Positions 1-8,560 are shown, counted from the first letter of the stretch. The stretch: DNA of 25,070 bases from Gammaproteobacteria bacterium (GCA_013002925.1 JABDLQ010000318.1:1-25070), one strand, 5' to 3'. The notes: generated by a model not told the origin, from the sequence alone. A program made the numbers and translations.

Positions 1-198
1 GTTGCGACTCCCCTGGAGCAGATTTTTATCTCCCGTCAGGATCACCAGGATGACGGGTTTTACACTATCGACAGAATCAGTTTTGAGCACGCCGGTCGCT
101 GGCATCTTGATATGGTGCTGGTGTGGCAAACCGCTGATGGCGTCAGCCAGGTGGATCATATACAGTTATCTGTCGACGTAGCCGGAGCACTCCGATGA
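1..198 (+). CDS. 3' end of an unidentified protein, possibly YtkA/FixH-like
   Basis: Frame 1 is open from the window edge to a TGA at 196-198 and encodes 65 residues; the start lies outside the window. The visible part has a beta-rich pattern with a core FEHAGRWHLDMVLVW followed by a second strand ending in SVDV. This resembles the last strands of small secreted immunoglobulin-like domains such as YtkA or FixH, but the match is by eye only and the function is inferred weakly. The stop overlaps the ATG of the next gene (ATGA, 195-198), so the two genes are probably one transcription unit and translationally coupled. I am fairly sure it is coding and unsure what it is. Confidence 0.6.
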   Translation, partial: VATPLEQIFISRQDHQDDGFYTIDRISFEHAGRWHLDMVLVWQTADGVSQVDHIQLSVDVAGALR

Positions 199-662
199 CA
201 CGCCCCGTAGTGCTGATCGTCGCGAATACTCCCTCTGACAACACCCGGACGTTGCTGGATGCAGTGGCTCGTGGTGCCCGGGAGGTCGCGGCAGATGCGA
301 TTGATATCGTGTGTCAAACACCGCTTGAAACTGATGCAGCAGACGTGCGCAGGTGCCATGCGATTATTATTGGTACAACCGAAAATTTTGGTTCCATGAG
401 CGGTCTGATCAAGGATTTTTTTGAACGGATTTATTACGCGCTGCTCGAGGAAACCCAGGGGTTGCCATATGCTTTGTATGTGCGCGCCGGACAGGATGGG
501 CAGGGGACACTGGCCGCGGTACAGCGGATTACCACCGGGTTGAAATGGAAACTCATTCAGGAACCGTTGTTACTAAAAGGGAAATTTGACCCGGAGTTTA
601 TCGGTGACTGTGAGGAACTCGGCGCCGTGATGGCCGCTGGTGTTGAAGCCGGAATTTATTAA
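195..662 (+). CDS. Flavodoxin-fold / NADPH-dependent FMN reductase-like protein
   Basis: A 155-residue soluble protein. The N-terminal strand VVLIVANTPSDNTRTLLDAV matches the FMN phosphate-binding loop region of flavodoxin-like proteins. The segment GTTENFGSMSGLIKDFFER (about residues 55-73) matches the second flavin-binding loop of the NAD(P)H:FMN reductase/flavodoxin superfamily. The length fits a single flavodoxin domain. A role in electron transfer or quinone/flavin reduction is family knowledge; the substrate cannot be read from the sequence. The ATG sits in an ATGA overlap with the preceding gene, which fixes the start. It is followed by a 233-bp gap and a convergent gene, so it is probably the last gene of its operon. 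Confidence 0.8.
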   Translation: MTRPVVLIVANTPSDNTRTLLDAVARGAREVAADAIDIVCQTPLETDAADVRRCHAIIIGTTENFGSMSGLIKDFFERIYYALLEETQGLPYALYVRAGQDGQGTLAAVQRITTGLKWKLIQEPLLLKGKFDPEFIGDCEELGAVMAAGVEAGIY

Positions 663-895
663 AGAAAAACAACAGCGGGTTGTTCAAACAGTCGCATTAG
701 CCGAAGTGCCCATTGCGTACATTTGATAAACACTAAACTGCAATAACGATCCGTGCAGGTGTCGCAACGACAAAAAAACGGCAGTCTACCCTTGCGCTGA
801 ACGATGCCTGCTAAGCACCTGGAGCCGGTATAAGCACGAGCGTTTATGATCGAATTATCCGGGGCCAAATAGTCTGGCACGCTTTTACCGTCGTA

Positions 896-1354
896 CTAGC
901 GGGCGTTCCAATAGCGTTGCATTTCGAAAAATAAAAATGAGGCCGACCAGGTAATCAACACGAGTCCGGTCAGTGATTCTATCCCGGTCAGGTAACGAAT
1001 ATTGCCTTGTGGCACGATATCGCCGAAGCCCAGTGTCGTGAACGTGGTGAATGAATAGTACACACAATCGAGCAGGCTTCCGGAGAGCAGACCCTGCAAT
1101 TCACCAAAGCCGCTGGCGTGATGCATATAATAGTAGGCAATAGCGAATATCCAGATCTCGATCGAATGGGCTAGCAGCGCTCCAAACACTCCCAACACAA
1201 TCCGGAACTGGTGCCAGACACTGATGCGGGGAATGAGCTTCGACAGCAGGGTCAGGCACTGGTAGTGCACAAGTACCACCGTCGCAACGATAAAAGTGTT
1301 TAGCGCAAGAGTTGCAATCACGGGTTTCGGGCCAGGTGCCAAAGGTACCGCCAT
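896..1354 (-). CDS. Two-TM potassium-channel-like membrane protein
   Basis: A 152-residue membrane protein with hydrophobic segments at about residues 12-32, 50-75 and 120-145. Before the last helix is a pore loop carrying TTFTTLGFGDIVP, the K+ channel signature with GFGD in place of the commoner GYGD. This is the Ion_trans_2 (PF07885) arrangement, so it probably conducts K+ across the inner membrane. No cytoplasmic RCK/TrkA domain follows, so any gating ligand is unknown. No ribosome binding site precedes the ATG; instead TATAAT on the minus strand (1358-1353) overlaps the start codon, which raises the possibility of a leaderless mRNA or a start further in. It converges on the flavodoxin-like gene. 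Confidence 0.8.
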   Translation of the reverse strand: MAVPLAPGPKPVIATLALNTFIVATVVLVHYQCLTLLSKLIPRISVWHQFRIVLGVFGALLAHSIEIWIFAIAYYYMHHASGFGELQGLLSGSLLDCVYYSFTTFTTLGFGDIVPQGNIRYLTGIESLTGLVLITWSASFLFFEMQRYWNAR

Positions 1355-1720
1355 TATACGCGCTGGCAGCGCTTTAGTTGAGGCACCTTTACAACGCAGT
1401 AATATTGCGATTAAACGATCGCGTATACAATACCGCCAGAATCAGTCGATGGATTACGGGCTTCCGCAAAAGGTCAGTTAATGAAACAGTGTTATCGTCA
1501 CAATCAGGATGTGAAACGCAAGAAGCATTTCCGTCAGATGGTGAACCACGCGCACAGCCCGTGATCAGGAACTGGACCCAGCGGTGCCATCATAATCAGA
1601 GCTGGCATGACACCAGACCCAAAAATTGACCAGAGGCGCATCCGGGACAGCTGTACTTTTAGCATTATGCGATCGCGGTTCCCGTCGTTGTGCTGTTTTT
1701 ATCAGGCTGTGAGCGTGTGG
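1355..1720. other. 366-bp stretch without a supported gene
   Basis: This lies between the start of the channel gene and the stop of modC, both on the minus strand. I see no convincing conserved gene. One small plus-strand reading frame at 1481-1564 (27 residues, MKQCYRHNQDVKRKK..., very basic, His-rich) has an AAAGG sequence 8-9 bases before its ATG, but nothing else supports it. The part next to 1355 must carry the channel gene promoter. No intrinsic terminator for modC is evident. Confidence 0.4.
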
Positions 1721-2788
1721 TCAGGCCAGCAGCGCAACGCTTTTGGCTTGCACGTAAACAGAACGGCCGGGCCGTAACCCAAGGGCATCGGCGGACTTGC
1801 GCGTGACGTGCGCCAGTAGCAACTCATCACCGGCGGTCAGTTGCACGGTAAGCAATGGCTCAGTGGTGGGCACGACCTGCACGACTGTGGCCGGAAAGAT
1901 ATTCAATATGCTGGTGTTGGTTTGGTGTTCCAGCGTCAGGCTGACATCTTTGGCGGCAATCCGTACCCGCACAGCCTGACCCACGTCTACCTGGCATCGG
2001 GTTACCGTGAGCATGCCGCCGGAGAACTCCACATGAGTCAGGGCGTACTGCTGATCATGGCTGTCAACTACCGCTTCGATGACCGTCTCTGCAAGTGCCC
2101 CCTGCGACAGCGGTAAATCCAGTCGTGTAAACAGTTCCTGCACCGGGCCGGAAGCACTCACCTGACCGTTATCGAGCACGATGAGGTGGTCGCACAATCG
2201 GGCGATTTCGTCGACGACATGACTGACGTACAGTATGGGAATATCAAGCTGCGCATGCAGCGCTTCGAGATAGGGCAGGATATCCTGCTGGCGATCATAG
2301 TCCAGTGATGCCAGCGGCTCGTCCATCAGCAGCATGCCAGGTCCTGTGGCCAGCGCACGACAGATCGCAACGCGTTGTTGCTCGCCGCCTGATAACGTTG
2401 CCGGATGACGCGTCAGCAACGGCGCAATTCCCATCAACCCGATAAGCGGTGACAACGAGTCGAACGAGGGCCGTTGGGGATTACGCGTGCGCGCGTAATC
2501 GAGATTCTCACGCACGGTCAGATGTGTGAACAGGCTGGGTTCCTGAAAAACGTAACCAATATCGCGCTGGTGCGCGGGTACAAACAGTGCCTTGTCCTGC
2601 CACAACGCCTGGCCAACTTTAAGATAGCCGTCAGAATGACGATCAAGTCCTGCCATCGCGCGCAACAACGTTGTCTTGCCGGAGCCCGATGCACCAAAGA
2701 TTCCGGTGACGCCGCTCGCCGGCACCGTAAAGTGTGCCTGAAGCGAGAAGCTTTTCCGGCGAATTCCGAAACGCGCGACGATATTCAC
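1721..2788 (-). CDS. modC: Molybdate ABC transporter ATP-binding protein ModC
   Basis: A 355-residue ABC ATPase that powers molybdate (and often tungstate) import with ModB and ModA. The Walker A motif GASGSGKTT is at residues 32-40, the signature LSGGEQQR at 132-139, Walker B LLMDEP at 153-158 with the D-loop ASLD just after, and the switch histidine in YVSHVVDE near 190. The C-terminal third (about 290-355) carries a TOBE/Mop-type domain (TSILNIFPATVV, then LLAHVTRKSADALGLRPG), as in E. coli ModC, which is nearly the same length. The start is GTG, overlapping the modB stop as GTGA (2788-2785), so translation is probably coupled. It is the last gene of modABC. Confidence 0.95.
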   Translation of the reverse strand: MNIVARFGIRRKSFSLQAHFTVPASGVTGIFGASGSGKTTLLRAMAGLDRHSDGYLKVGQALWQDKALFVPAHQRDIGYVFQEPSLFTHLTVRENLDYARTRNPQRPSFDSLSPLIGLMGIAPLLTRHPATLSGGEQQRVAICRALATGPGMLLMDEPLASLDYDRQQDILPYLEALHAQLDIPILYVSHVVDEIARLCDHLIVLDNGQVSASGPVQELFTRLDLPLSQGALAETVIEAVVDSHDQQYALTHVEFSGGMLTVTRCQVDVGQAVRVRIAAKDVSLTLEHQTNTSILNIFPATVVQVVPTTEPLLTVQLTAGDELLLAHVTRKSADALGLRPGRSVYVQAKSVALLA

Positions 2789-3465
2789 GGTAACAGCAGC
2801 CGGAAGCGCCGGTTGCAGGCATACACCAGCATCAACAGCGCGAGAGAAAAGATCAGCAGGCTTGCGGCTAACCAGTGCGCATGCACATAGTCGAGCGATT
2901 CGACATGATCATATATCGCAATGGAGAGCACCTGGGTCTCTCCCGGAATATTTCCCCCGATCATCAGGACGACACCAAACTCGCCAATGGTGTGTGCAAA
3001 ACCAAGTACCGTGGCGGTCAAAAACCCGGGACGGGCCAGCGGTATGGCGACCGAAAAAAACCGGTCCATTGGCGCGGCGCGCAACGTAGCGGCAACTTCC
3101 AGGGGGCGACGACCGATGCTTGTGAACGCATTTTGCAACGGCTGTATCACAAACGGCAAAGAATAGATCACCGAGCCGATGACGAGGCCGGTGAACGTGA
3201 AGGCGAGCGGCCGACCGCCGGTGGCCAGTGCAATTTTTCCAAGCGGTCCCTGGGGCCCCAGGGCAATCAGTAAATAAAATCCCAGCACGGTGGGTGGTAA
3301 AACCAGCGGTAACGCAATCAGTGCTTCAACTACAAATTTATAGCGCCAGCGGGTGCGTGCAAGCCACCAGGCCAGGGGCGTGCCAAAAACGAGTAACACG
3401 ACGGTCGCAATGAGTGCCAGTTTAAGCGTAATCGCAAAGGCGGCAAGATCGGCATCGCTAAACAT
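2785..3465 (-). CDS. modB: Molybdate ABC transporter permease ModB
   Basis: A 226-residue inner-membrane permease with about five hydrophobic segments. The EAA loop that contacts ModC is visible as EVAATLRAAPMDRFFSVAIP (about residues 123-142), followed by LARPGFLTATVLGFAHTIGE, which is characteristic of ModB/CysT-type permeases. Length and motif match E. coli ModB. The ATG is 11 bases after the modA stop, with GAGAT just upstream as a modest ribosome binding site. The stop overlaps modC by four bases. The gene forms the membrane channel of the molybdate importer. Confidence 0.95.
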   Translation of the reverse strand: MFSDADLAAFAITLKLALIATVVLLVFGTPLAWWLARTRWRYKFVVEALIALPLVLPPTVLGFYLLIALGPQGPLGKIALATGGRPLAFTFTGLVIGSVIYSLPFVIQPLQNAFTSIGRRPLEVAATLRAAPMDRFFSVAIPLARPGFLTATVLGFAHTIGEFGVVLMIGGNIPGETQVLSIAIYDHVESLDYVHAHWLAASLLIFSLALLMLVYACNRRFRLLLP

Positions 3466-3476
3466 GATCTCGCAGT

Positions 3477-4229
3477 TCAGTCATAGCCATAGGCACGCAG
3501 CAGTTCCTGCACTTCGGTACTTTTCAAAAAGCGCACAAATGCTCTGACGGCGCTGGAATCATTGAGTACGACGGCCTGTTGCTCCAGCGGCGTGTACAGG
3601 GATGAGGGGACGGTCCACACGGCACCGCGAATGACCTGGTGGGGTTGCTTCAATTGCGACCAGGCGACCAGTCCCAGTGTTGCATTACCACTGTGCACAA
3701 ACTGAAAGGCCTGCGCGATATTTTCGCCGCGCACCAATTGTGGTTGCAGATCTGCCCACAACCCCAGTGCTTCGAGCGTCTCTTTGGCGGCAGCTCCATA
3801 CGGTGCCAGGCGTGGGTTGGCGATGGCAACTCTGTGAGGCGTAACGTCACGCAAGGCAGCATCGTCCACTGCCCGCTTTCCAGGCGCCCACAAGACCAGT
3901 TTGCCGGTCGCGTATGTGAAGCGGCTGCCGGGTATTGCGATACCTTCCTGCTCAAGCATCATGGGACGTTTGCGGTCGGCAGCCAAAAACACATCAAACG
4001 GTGCGCCGTTTTTTATTTGCGCGTAATGTTTGCCGGTGGCACCACTGGCCAGCAGCAGACGGTGTTCGCTTGTGGCTTCAAACCGTTCTGCAATTGCAGT
4101 CATGGCGGTGCGAAAATTACTTGCAACCGCAACCCGTATCTCCGCTGCTGCGGCGCTGACCGGGAAAGCGCCCACCAGTGTGATCAGAAGGAGCAGCAGT
4201 CTGAATTTATGCCCGTTTTTGTGCAGCAT
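3477..4229 (-). CDS. modA: Molybdate-binding periplasmic protein ModA
   Basis: A 250-residue periplasmic binding protein. The N-terminus is a signal peptide: basic residues, then LLLLLITLVGAFPVSAAAA, with cleavage likely after an AxA near residue 29. The mature part begins EIRVAVASNFRTAM, and continues with LASGATGKHYAQIKNGAPFD and VFLAADRKRP, which are the oxyanion-binding regions of ModA (Ser and backbone ligands). The ATG follows an AGGAGAG ribosome binding site by seven to eight bases. It is 56 bases downstream of the ybbP-like gene on the same strand, leaving little room for a promoter of its own, so read-through or a promoter inside the upstream gene is likely. No full ModE operator is visible. 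Confidence 0.94.
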   Translation of the reverse strand: MLHKNGHKFRLLLLLITLVGAFPVSAAAAEIRVAVASNFRTAMTAIAERFEATSEHRLLLASGATGKHYAQIKNGAPFDVFLAADRKRPMMLEQEGIAIPGSRFTYATGKLVLWAPGKRAVDDAALRDVTPHRVAIANPRLAPYGAAAKETLEALGLWADLQPQLVRGENIAQAFQFVHSGNATLGLVAWSQLKQPHQVIRGAVWTVPSSLYTPLEQQAVVLNDSSAVRAFVRFLKSTEVQELLRAYGYD

Positions 4230-4285
4230 GAGGACTCTCCTGCGCCACGAAATCTTGCGGCAATTACCAGCAACAGCGAATATCG

Positions 4286-6775
4286 TTACACATGCCGCAG
4301 GGTTCGTACAGGGGGAGTGTTGACTGCGCTACGGGCAGCGACGACGCCGCTCACCCCGACGACCAGAACCCCGGCCACAGTTCCTGTCAACCACAGCCAG
4401 GGGTCAGGCGTGTAGTTCAGATCAAAGAGCTGTTTTGCAGCCAACCCGCCCACGACGCTGGCACCCAGGGCTGCAAACACACCAGCCGCGAGTCCCAGCG
4501 CGGCAAACTCTGCGGCAATGCCGGCAAGCACTGTACGCCGGCGGGCGCCAAAAGCGCGCAGCAGAGCGCTTTCGTAGCGGCGCTCATCCAGCGTTGTCTG
4601 CACCGCCGCAATCAACACGATCAGACCGGCGAGAAAAGTAAACGCAAAAACCGATTGTACTGCCAGCGCCGCCTTGTCGATGACGCGCCGCACCTGTTCG
4701 AGCACAGCCTCGATATCGATCACCGAAACACTGGGATACTCACGCACAAAGCGCAACAACTCCGCGCGTTTGCCGTCCGGAATTTTCAGGCTGGTGATAA
4801 ACGTGCGCGGATACTCAGCCAGTGCTGCCGGTGAAAAAACCATGAAAAAATTTGGCTCGAATGAGTCCCACTTCACGGTGCGAAACGAGCTTACCTTCGC
4901 GTCAAGTTCTTCGCCGGCCAGAATAAACTTCAGGCGGTCGCCAAGCTCAAGCCCCATTTCCTCGGCCGCCTCAATTTCCACCGAGACCAGTGCCGGACCC
5001 GTGTAGTCAGTGGTCCACCAGAAGCCGGCAACCAGGTTGTTGGTTGCCGACAGCCGGTCGGCATACGTCAGGTTGGCACCGCGGCTGGCCAGACGCCGGC
5101 CGCGCGGGGTTGGGTAACTGCGCTCGTCAACCGCGACGTCATTGATATGCGTCATGCGCGCCCGCACCAGCGGGACAAAGTCCGGGTCACCGAGCCCTGA
5201 GGTGGACAGGACTTGTGCAACGCCGGCAAGCTCATCGGATTGAATATTGATCAAAAAGTGATTGGGCGCATTGTCATCGAGTGTTGCACGCCAGCCGAGC
5301 AGCAGGTCATTACGCACCAGCGTCAGCACCAAAAGGACCATGATGCTGAGCCCGAAGGCGACTACCTGGATGGCGCTATGGCTGCCACGGCGGGCAATAT
5401 TTGCCAGACCATAACGCCATGCAACTCCGACACGCCCACGCCGGCGGGCCAGCCATACAATTAACAGACGCCCCACCAGGTACAGCAGGCCCCCCGTGAG
5501 TGTGGTACCCCCGAGTATCACGGCAAGTAACTTGAGATCCCGCACTGACCAGTAAACCAGTGCACCGATGGCGATCAGAGCTGCCCCGTAGGTGAGTATC
5601 ATTCCCGGCGGTGGTGGTGCCAGATCACGGCGCAGAACCCGCAATGGCGGTGTGTGTCCAAGCCGCAGTACAGCAGGCAGAGCGAACCCGGTCAGCAAAA
5701 TGATGGCCGTACCAAAACCTGGAATGAGTGGTGCCATCGATGGGGACGGCAGGTCGCCACGCAACAGGCCGGCGAGTATCACCGACAAAATTCGTTCCGC
5801 ACCGTAGCCCAGCAGTGCGCCCAGGCTGCTGGCGATCATTCCGATCACCAGCAGCTGCGTTAGTGCGCTCACAATGACAAAGCGTTGGGTCGCGCCGATG
5901 CTTTTCATCAGTGCGGCGGTGTCAAGATGGCGCTCGGCATACCGTCGTGCCGACATCGCCACCGCGACAGCGGCCAACAGCAGACTGACCAGCGAAGCCA
6001 ACGCAAGAAACCGGCTGGCGCGACTGATTGCGCTGTTTAACTGCTGGCCGGCGTCACCGCGATCCTCAAAGCGGGTGCTCTTTTCGAGCGTGGGTTTTAT
6101 CTGTTTTGCAAACTGCCGAACAGCATCGCGGGTGCCGGCGTATAGCTGTCCATGACGCACCCTGGAGCCCGTACCGACAAGACCGGTACCGGGGATATCG
6201 GCCAGATTCATGATCAGGGAAGGAGCCAGACCAGTAAATCCCGGGGACTGATCTGGTCGATAGATCAGAACATTCGTCACGGTGAACGTCGCGGCTCCCA
6301 GTTCGATCGTCGCACCGACATCCGCGCCAAGGCGTGCCAGCAAGGCGGTGTCCAGCCACACCTCGCCTGGCACCGGGATCGTCTGAACGACAGCCGGTTC
6401 TGCCAGCAGTGAGGTGGCGACCCGAATTTCGCCCCGTAGCGGGTAACCGGTACTGACCGCATGCACCGAGGCCAGAACACTCTCATCGCCAGCAAACACG
6501 ACGCTTGGAAACGACAAGGTGGTGGCGCTCTTCAGACCGGCCTCGGTGGCGGCATCGAGTCTTGCGGTGTCCAGCGCGTCCGGTGAACTGAGACGAATAT
6601 CAGCTGCCAGCACTTCGGCGGCTTGTAACGCAACCGCCTGCCCGATGCGATCTGTCAGAAATCCAATCGCCGTAACCGTAGCCACAGCAATCGCAAGCGC
6701 GGCTCCCAAGGCCGCAAGCTCACCGGCGCGCGCATCGCGCCACAGCGCCCGCAGACCGAAAGCTACGGCGTTCAT
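4286..6775 (-). CDS. ybbP: ABC transporter permease, FtsX-like, YbbP type
   Basis: An 829-residue membrane protein with the layout of the YbbP family. There is an N-terminal TM (about 20-40), a periplasmic MacB/FtsX-like domain (to about 250), and a first FtsX block of three TMs (about 255-370). A pair of TMs follows near 390-440, then a second periplasmic region, and a final FtsX block of three TMs (about 715-815) containing DERRYESALLRAFGARRRTV. The length fits YbbP. The ATG overlaps the ybbA-like stop (ATGA, 6775-6772). In E. coli ybbAP sits beside tesA exactly as here. It is a type VII-like ABC system; the substrate is unknown, and lipid or envelope release is only an inference from the tesA neighbour. 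Confidence 0.88.
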   Translation of the reverse strand: MNAVAFGLRALWRDARAGELAALGAALAIAVATVTAIGFLTDRIGQAVALQAAEVLAADIRLSSPDALDTARLDAATEAGLKSATTLSFPSVVFAGDESVLASVHAVSTGYPLRGEIRVATSLLAEPAVVQTIPVPGEVWLDTALLARLGADVGATIELGAATFTVTNVLIYRPDQSPGFTGLAPSLIMNLADIPGTGLVGTGSRVRHGQLYAGTRDAVRQFAKQIKPTLEKSTRFEDRGDAGQQLNSAISRASRFLALASLVSLLLAAVAVAMSARRYAERHLDTAALMKSIGATQRFVIVSALTQLLVIGMIASSLGALLGYGAERILSVILAGLLRGDLPSPSMAPLIPGFGTAIILLTGFALPAVLRLGHTPPLRVLRRDLAPPPPGMILTYGAALIAIGALVYWSVRDLKLLAVILGGTTLTGGLLYLVGRLLIVWLARRRGRVGVAWRYGLANIARRGSHSAIQVVAFGLSIMVLLVLTLVRNDLLLGWRATLDDNAPNHFLINIQSDELAGVAQVLSTSGLGDPDFVPLVRARMTHINDVAVDERSYPTPRGRRLASRGANLTYADRLSATNNLVAGFWWTTDYTGPALVSVEIEAAEEMGLELGDRLKFILAGEELDAKVSSFRTVKWDSFEPNFFMVFSPAALAEYPRTFITSLKIPDGKRAELLRFVREYPSVSVIDIEAVLEQVRRVIDKAALAVQSVFAFTFLAGLIVLIAAVQTTLDERRYESALLRAFGARRRTVLAGIAAEFAALGLAAGVFAALGASVVGGLAAKQLFDLNYTPDPWLWLTGTVAGVLVVGVSGVVAARSAVNTPPVRTLRHV

Positions 6776-7458
6776 TGTGTGTCAACCAGACGGCCAGCGA
6801 GCAAATCCAGGCGCAGATCACATCGGGCCGCGAGCTTTTCGTCGTGGGTTACCAGCACGAGCGTGGCCTGCTGTTCCTGATTCAGTGCGAACAACAGATC
6901 AATGATTTTTTTGCCCGTCACGCTGTCCAGGTTGCCGGTAGGTTCGTCGGCAAACAGTACAGCGGGTCCGCTGGCAAACGCCCGGGCAATCGCAACACGC
7001 TGTTTTTCGCCCCCGGAGAGCTGGTTGGGGTAATGACCAAGACGCTCCGCCAGGCCCACAGAGGTGAGGACCTCACGGGCACGCTCCCGCGGGCCACGGG
7101 CGCCGTCCAGCTCCAGTGGTAGCATGACATTTTCGAGGGCCGTGAGAGATGGCACCAGGTGAAAGCTCTGGAACACAAAGCCGACACGGTGTGCGCGCAG
7201 AGCTGCCCGCCCGTCCTCATCCAGCGCGCCCAGTTCAATATCGTCCAGCCAGACCCGCCCGGAGCTCGCATCATCAAGACCGGCAAGCAGGGCGAGCAGA
7301 GTTGATTTACCAGCACCGGATGGCCCACAGATGGCGACAGAGCGGCCACGCTCGACTTTGAAACTCACGTCGTCGAGAATGGTCAAAGATCCTTCGGGGC
7401 TGGCAACCTGTTTGGTCAGATGGTCGGCGCGTAATGTAATTGTGGATAAATCGCTCAT
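6772..7458 (-). CDS. ybbA: ABC transporter ATP-binding protein, YbbA type
   Basis: A 228-residue ABC ATPase of the LolD/MacB class. Walker A is GPSGAGKST (about 44-52), the Q-loop is VFQSFHLVPSLTALENVMLP, the signature is LSGGEKQR (about 144-151), Walker B is VLFADEPTGNLD, and the switch histidine is in LVLVTHDEKLA. TGNLD after Walker B is typical of this class. It pairs with the overlapping YbbP-like permease. The start ATG (complement of 7456-7458) shares the CATG palindrome with the divergent tesA start, so its promoter and ribosome binding site must lie inside tesA; no strong Shine-Dalgarno is visible. Confidence 0.92.
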   Translation of the reverse strand: MSDLSTITLRADHLTKQVASPEGSLTILDDVSFKVERGRSVAICGPSGAGKSTLLALLAGLDDASSGRVWLDDIELGALDEDGRAALRAHRVGFVFQSFHLVPSLTALENVMLPLELDGARGPRERAREVLTSVGLAERLGHYPNQLSGGEKQRVAIARAFASGPAVLFADEPTGNLDSVTGKKIIDLLFALNQEQQATLVLVTHDEKLAARCDLRLDLLAGRLVDTQ

Positions 7459-8110
7459 GCTGAAATGGATAATCTCTTTTCTGTTATTAAGTCATGTGTC
7501 CGTGTGGTCGGACACGGCCGAAGTTTCGCAGCGCCACCATGAAGAACCTGTGATTCTTGTGATTGGCGACAGCCTGAGCTCAGCGTATGGCATTGACATA
7601 GACGCAGGCTGGGTGGCGTTGCTGCAGTCTAAAATCACCGGCCTTGACTGCGATTATAAGGTGCTGAACGCCAGCGTGACCGGAGATACTACCGCAGGTG
7701 GACTGACGCGACTCAAAAAAGCACTGGTGCGCCATCAGCCGGCACTGGTAGTACTCGAGCTTGGTGGCAACGATGGCTTGCGCGGTACACCGTTGAGTGT
7801 AGTAGAAAAAAACCTGTCTGCGATGATCGAACACAGCAGTGCTGCCGGTGCCGGTGTGGCGCTGCTCGGAATGCGCATTCCGGTCAATTACGGGCCCCGT
7901 TATGCGCGCCAGTTTCACGACCTGTATCGCAAGCTTGCGGCACAATATGATGTGCCTCTCACCGAATTTTTTATGGAAGGAGTGGCGCTGAATCCGGCGC
8001 TGATGCAGGCAGATGGTATCCATCCGAATGCGCAGGCTCAGCCGGTTCTGCTGGCTAATGCGTGGCCCGCAATCACCCAGGCACTGGGCGAGGGATGCCA
8101 GACACACTAG
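7457..8110 (+). CDS. tesA: Periplasmic GDSL esterase/lysophospholipase TesA
   Basis: A 217-residue SGNH hydrolase (acyl-CoA thioesterase I / protease I / lysophospholipase L1). A signal peptide (MLKWIISFLLLSHVSVWS) precedes the four SGNH blocks: GDSLSSAYG with the nucleophile Ser (about residue 42), the block II glycine in NASVTGDTTAGG, GGNDGLRG with the catalytic Asn, and DGIHPN with the catalytic Asp and His near 190. The enzyme acts in the periplasm on thioesters and lysophospholipids. I chose the ATG at 7457 because it gives a proper signal peptide; the longer frame to 7331 only adds antisense of ybbA. The start overlaps that of ybbA, and the ribosome binding site is weak (GGA about ten bases upstream). 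Confidence 0.93.
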   Translation: MLKWIISFLLLSHVSVWSDTAEVSQRHHEEPVILVIGDSLSSAYGIDIDAGWVALLQSKITGLDCDYKVLNASVTGDTTAGGLTRLKKALVRHQPALVVLELGGNDGLRGTPLSVVEKNLSAMIEHSSAAGAGVALLGMRIPVNYGPRYARQFHDLYRKLAAQYDVPLTEFFMEGVALNPALMQADGIHPNAQAQPVLLANAWPAITQALGEGCQTH

Positions 8111-8124
8111 GTAACAACATCTAC

Positions 8125-8140
8125 CGCGTGGCGATACGCG
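8125..8140. other. Small inverted repeat between convergent genes
   Basis: CGCGT (8125-8129) and ACGCG (8136-8140) flank a six-base loop, in the 36 bases between the tesA stop and the stop of the convergent secreted-protein gene. No T-run follows on either strand, so a terminator role is only a guess. Confidence 0.25.
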
Positions 8141-8146
8141 CAGCGG

Positions 8147-8560
8147 CTACAGGCCGCACTGGTGTGGTGATGTGGTCAGACGTAACGCTTCTTCACCGTC
8201 AATCGTGCGATATAACACGGTAATCGCAATGCCGGCCCCGAGGTATTTGCGCCAGTCCTGCTGGTCGCATGAGGAGGCAAGGATCGATTCTTTGAGTTCG
8301 GCAACCACCGGTGGCAGATATTCTGAATTGACGGTCATGTAAACCAGCGTGTACTGAAAGACCATTTCCTTCAGGGTCGCTGCCTCGACGCCTTCAAAAC
8401 GGGTGTCCTGATTAATCATGACCGGTGGTTCGAACAAGTCATTAATCTTGCGTGCAATGTCGACAAGATCCTGATCACCGGCCGCAGCAACAGAAAACGA
8501 CGCGGCAAAACACGTCGTCAGGATGATTAAAATTCGCCGCCAGGTGGACGCTGTGCACAT
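8147..8560 (-). CDS. Small secreted protein of unknown function
   Basis: A 137-residue protein with an N-terminal signal peptide (MCTASTWRRILIILTTCF, cleavage probably near AAA-GD). The mature part resembles, by pattern, a group of uncharacterised gammaproteobacterial periplasmic proteins: LFEPPVMINQDTRFEGVE, then QYTLVYM, a cysteine after a helix (ILASSCDQQDW), GAGIAITVLYRTIDGEE and a cysteine near the end (HQCGL). The two cysteines could form a disulfide. No catalytic motif is visible. The ATG lacks a clear ribosome binding site. It converges on tesA and is 90 bases downstream of the zinc-ribbon gene on the same strand. Function unknown. Confidence 0.65.
   Translation of the reverse strand: MCTASTWRRILIILTTCFAASFSVAAAGDQDLVDIARKINDLFEPPVMINQDTRFEGVEAATLKEMVFQYTLVYMTVNSEYLPPVVAELKESILASSCDQQDWRKYLGAGIAITVLYRTIDGEEALRLTTSPHQCGL

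Noticed and set aside
4282..4292. ATCGTTACACA, resembling one half of a ModE operator near modA
   Set aside because: The other half-site is absent at the required spacing, and the sequence overlaps the ybbP stop codon; a single half-site is not enough.
3639..4415. 258-residue open frame on the plus strand opposite modA
   Set aside because: It is antisense to a clear modA with intact signal peptide and motifs, and its product is Cys/Gln/His-rich with no family pattern.
7331..7456. N-terminal extension of TesA
   Set aside because: The extra residues are antisense to ybbA and would bury the signal peptide; the ATG at 7457 gives a proper secreted TesA.
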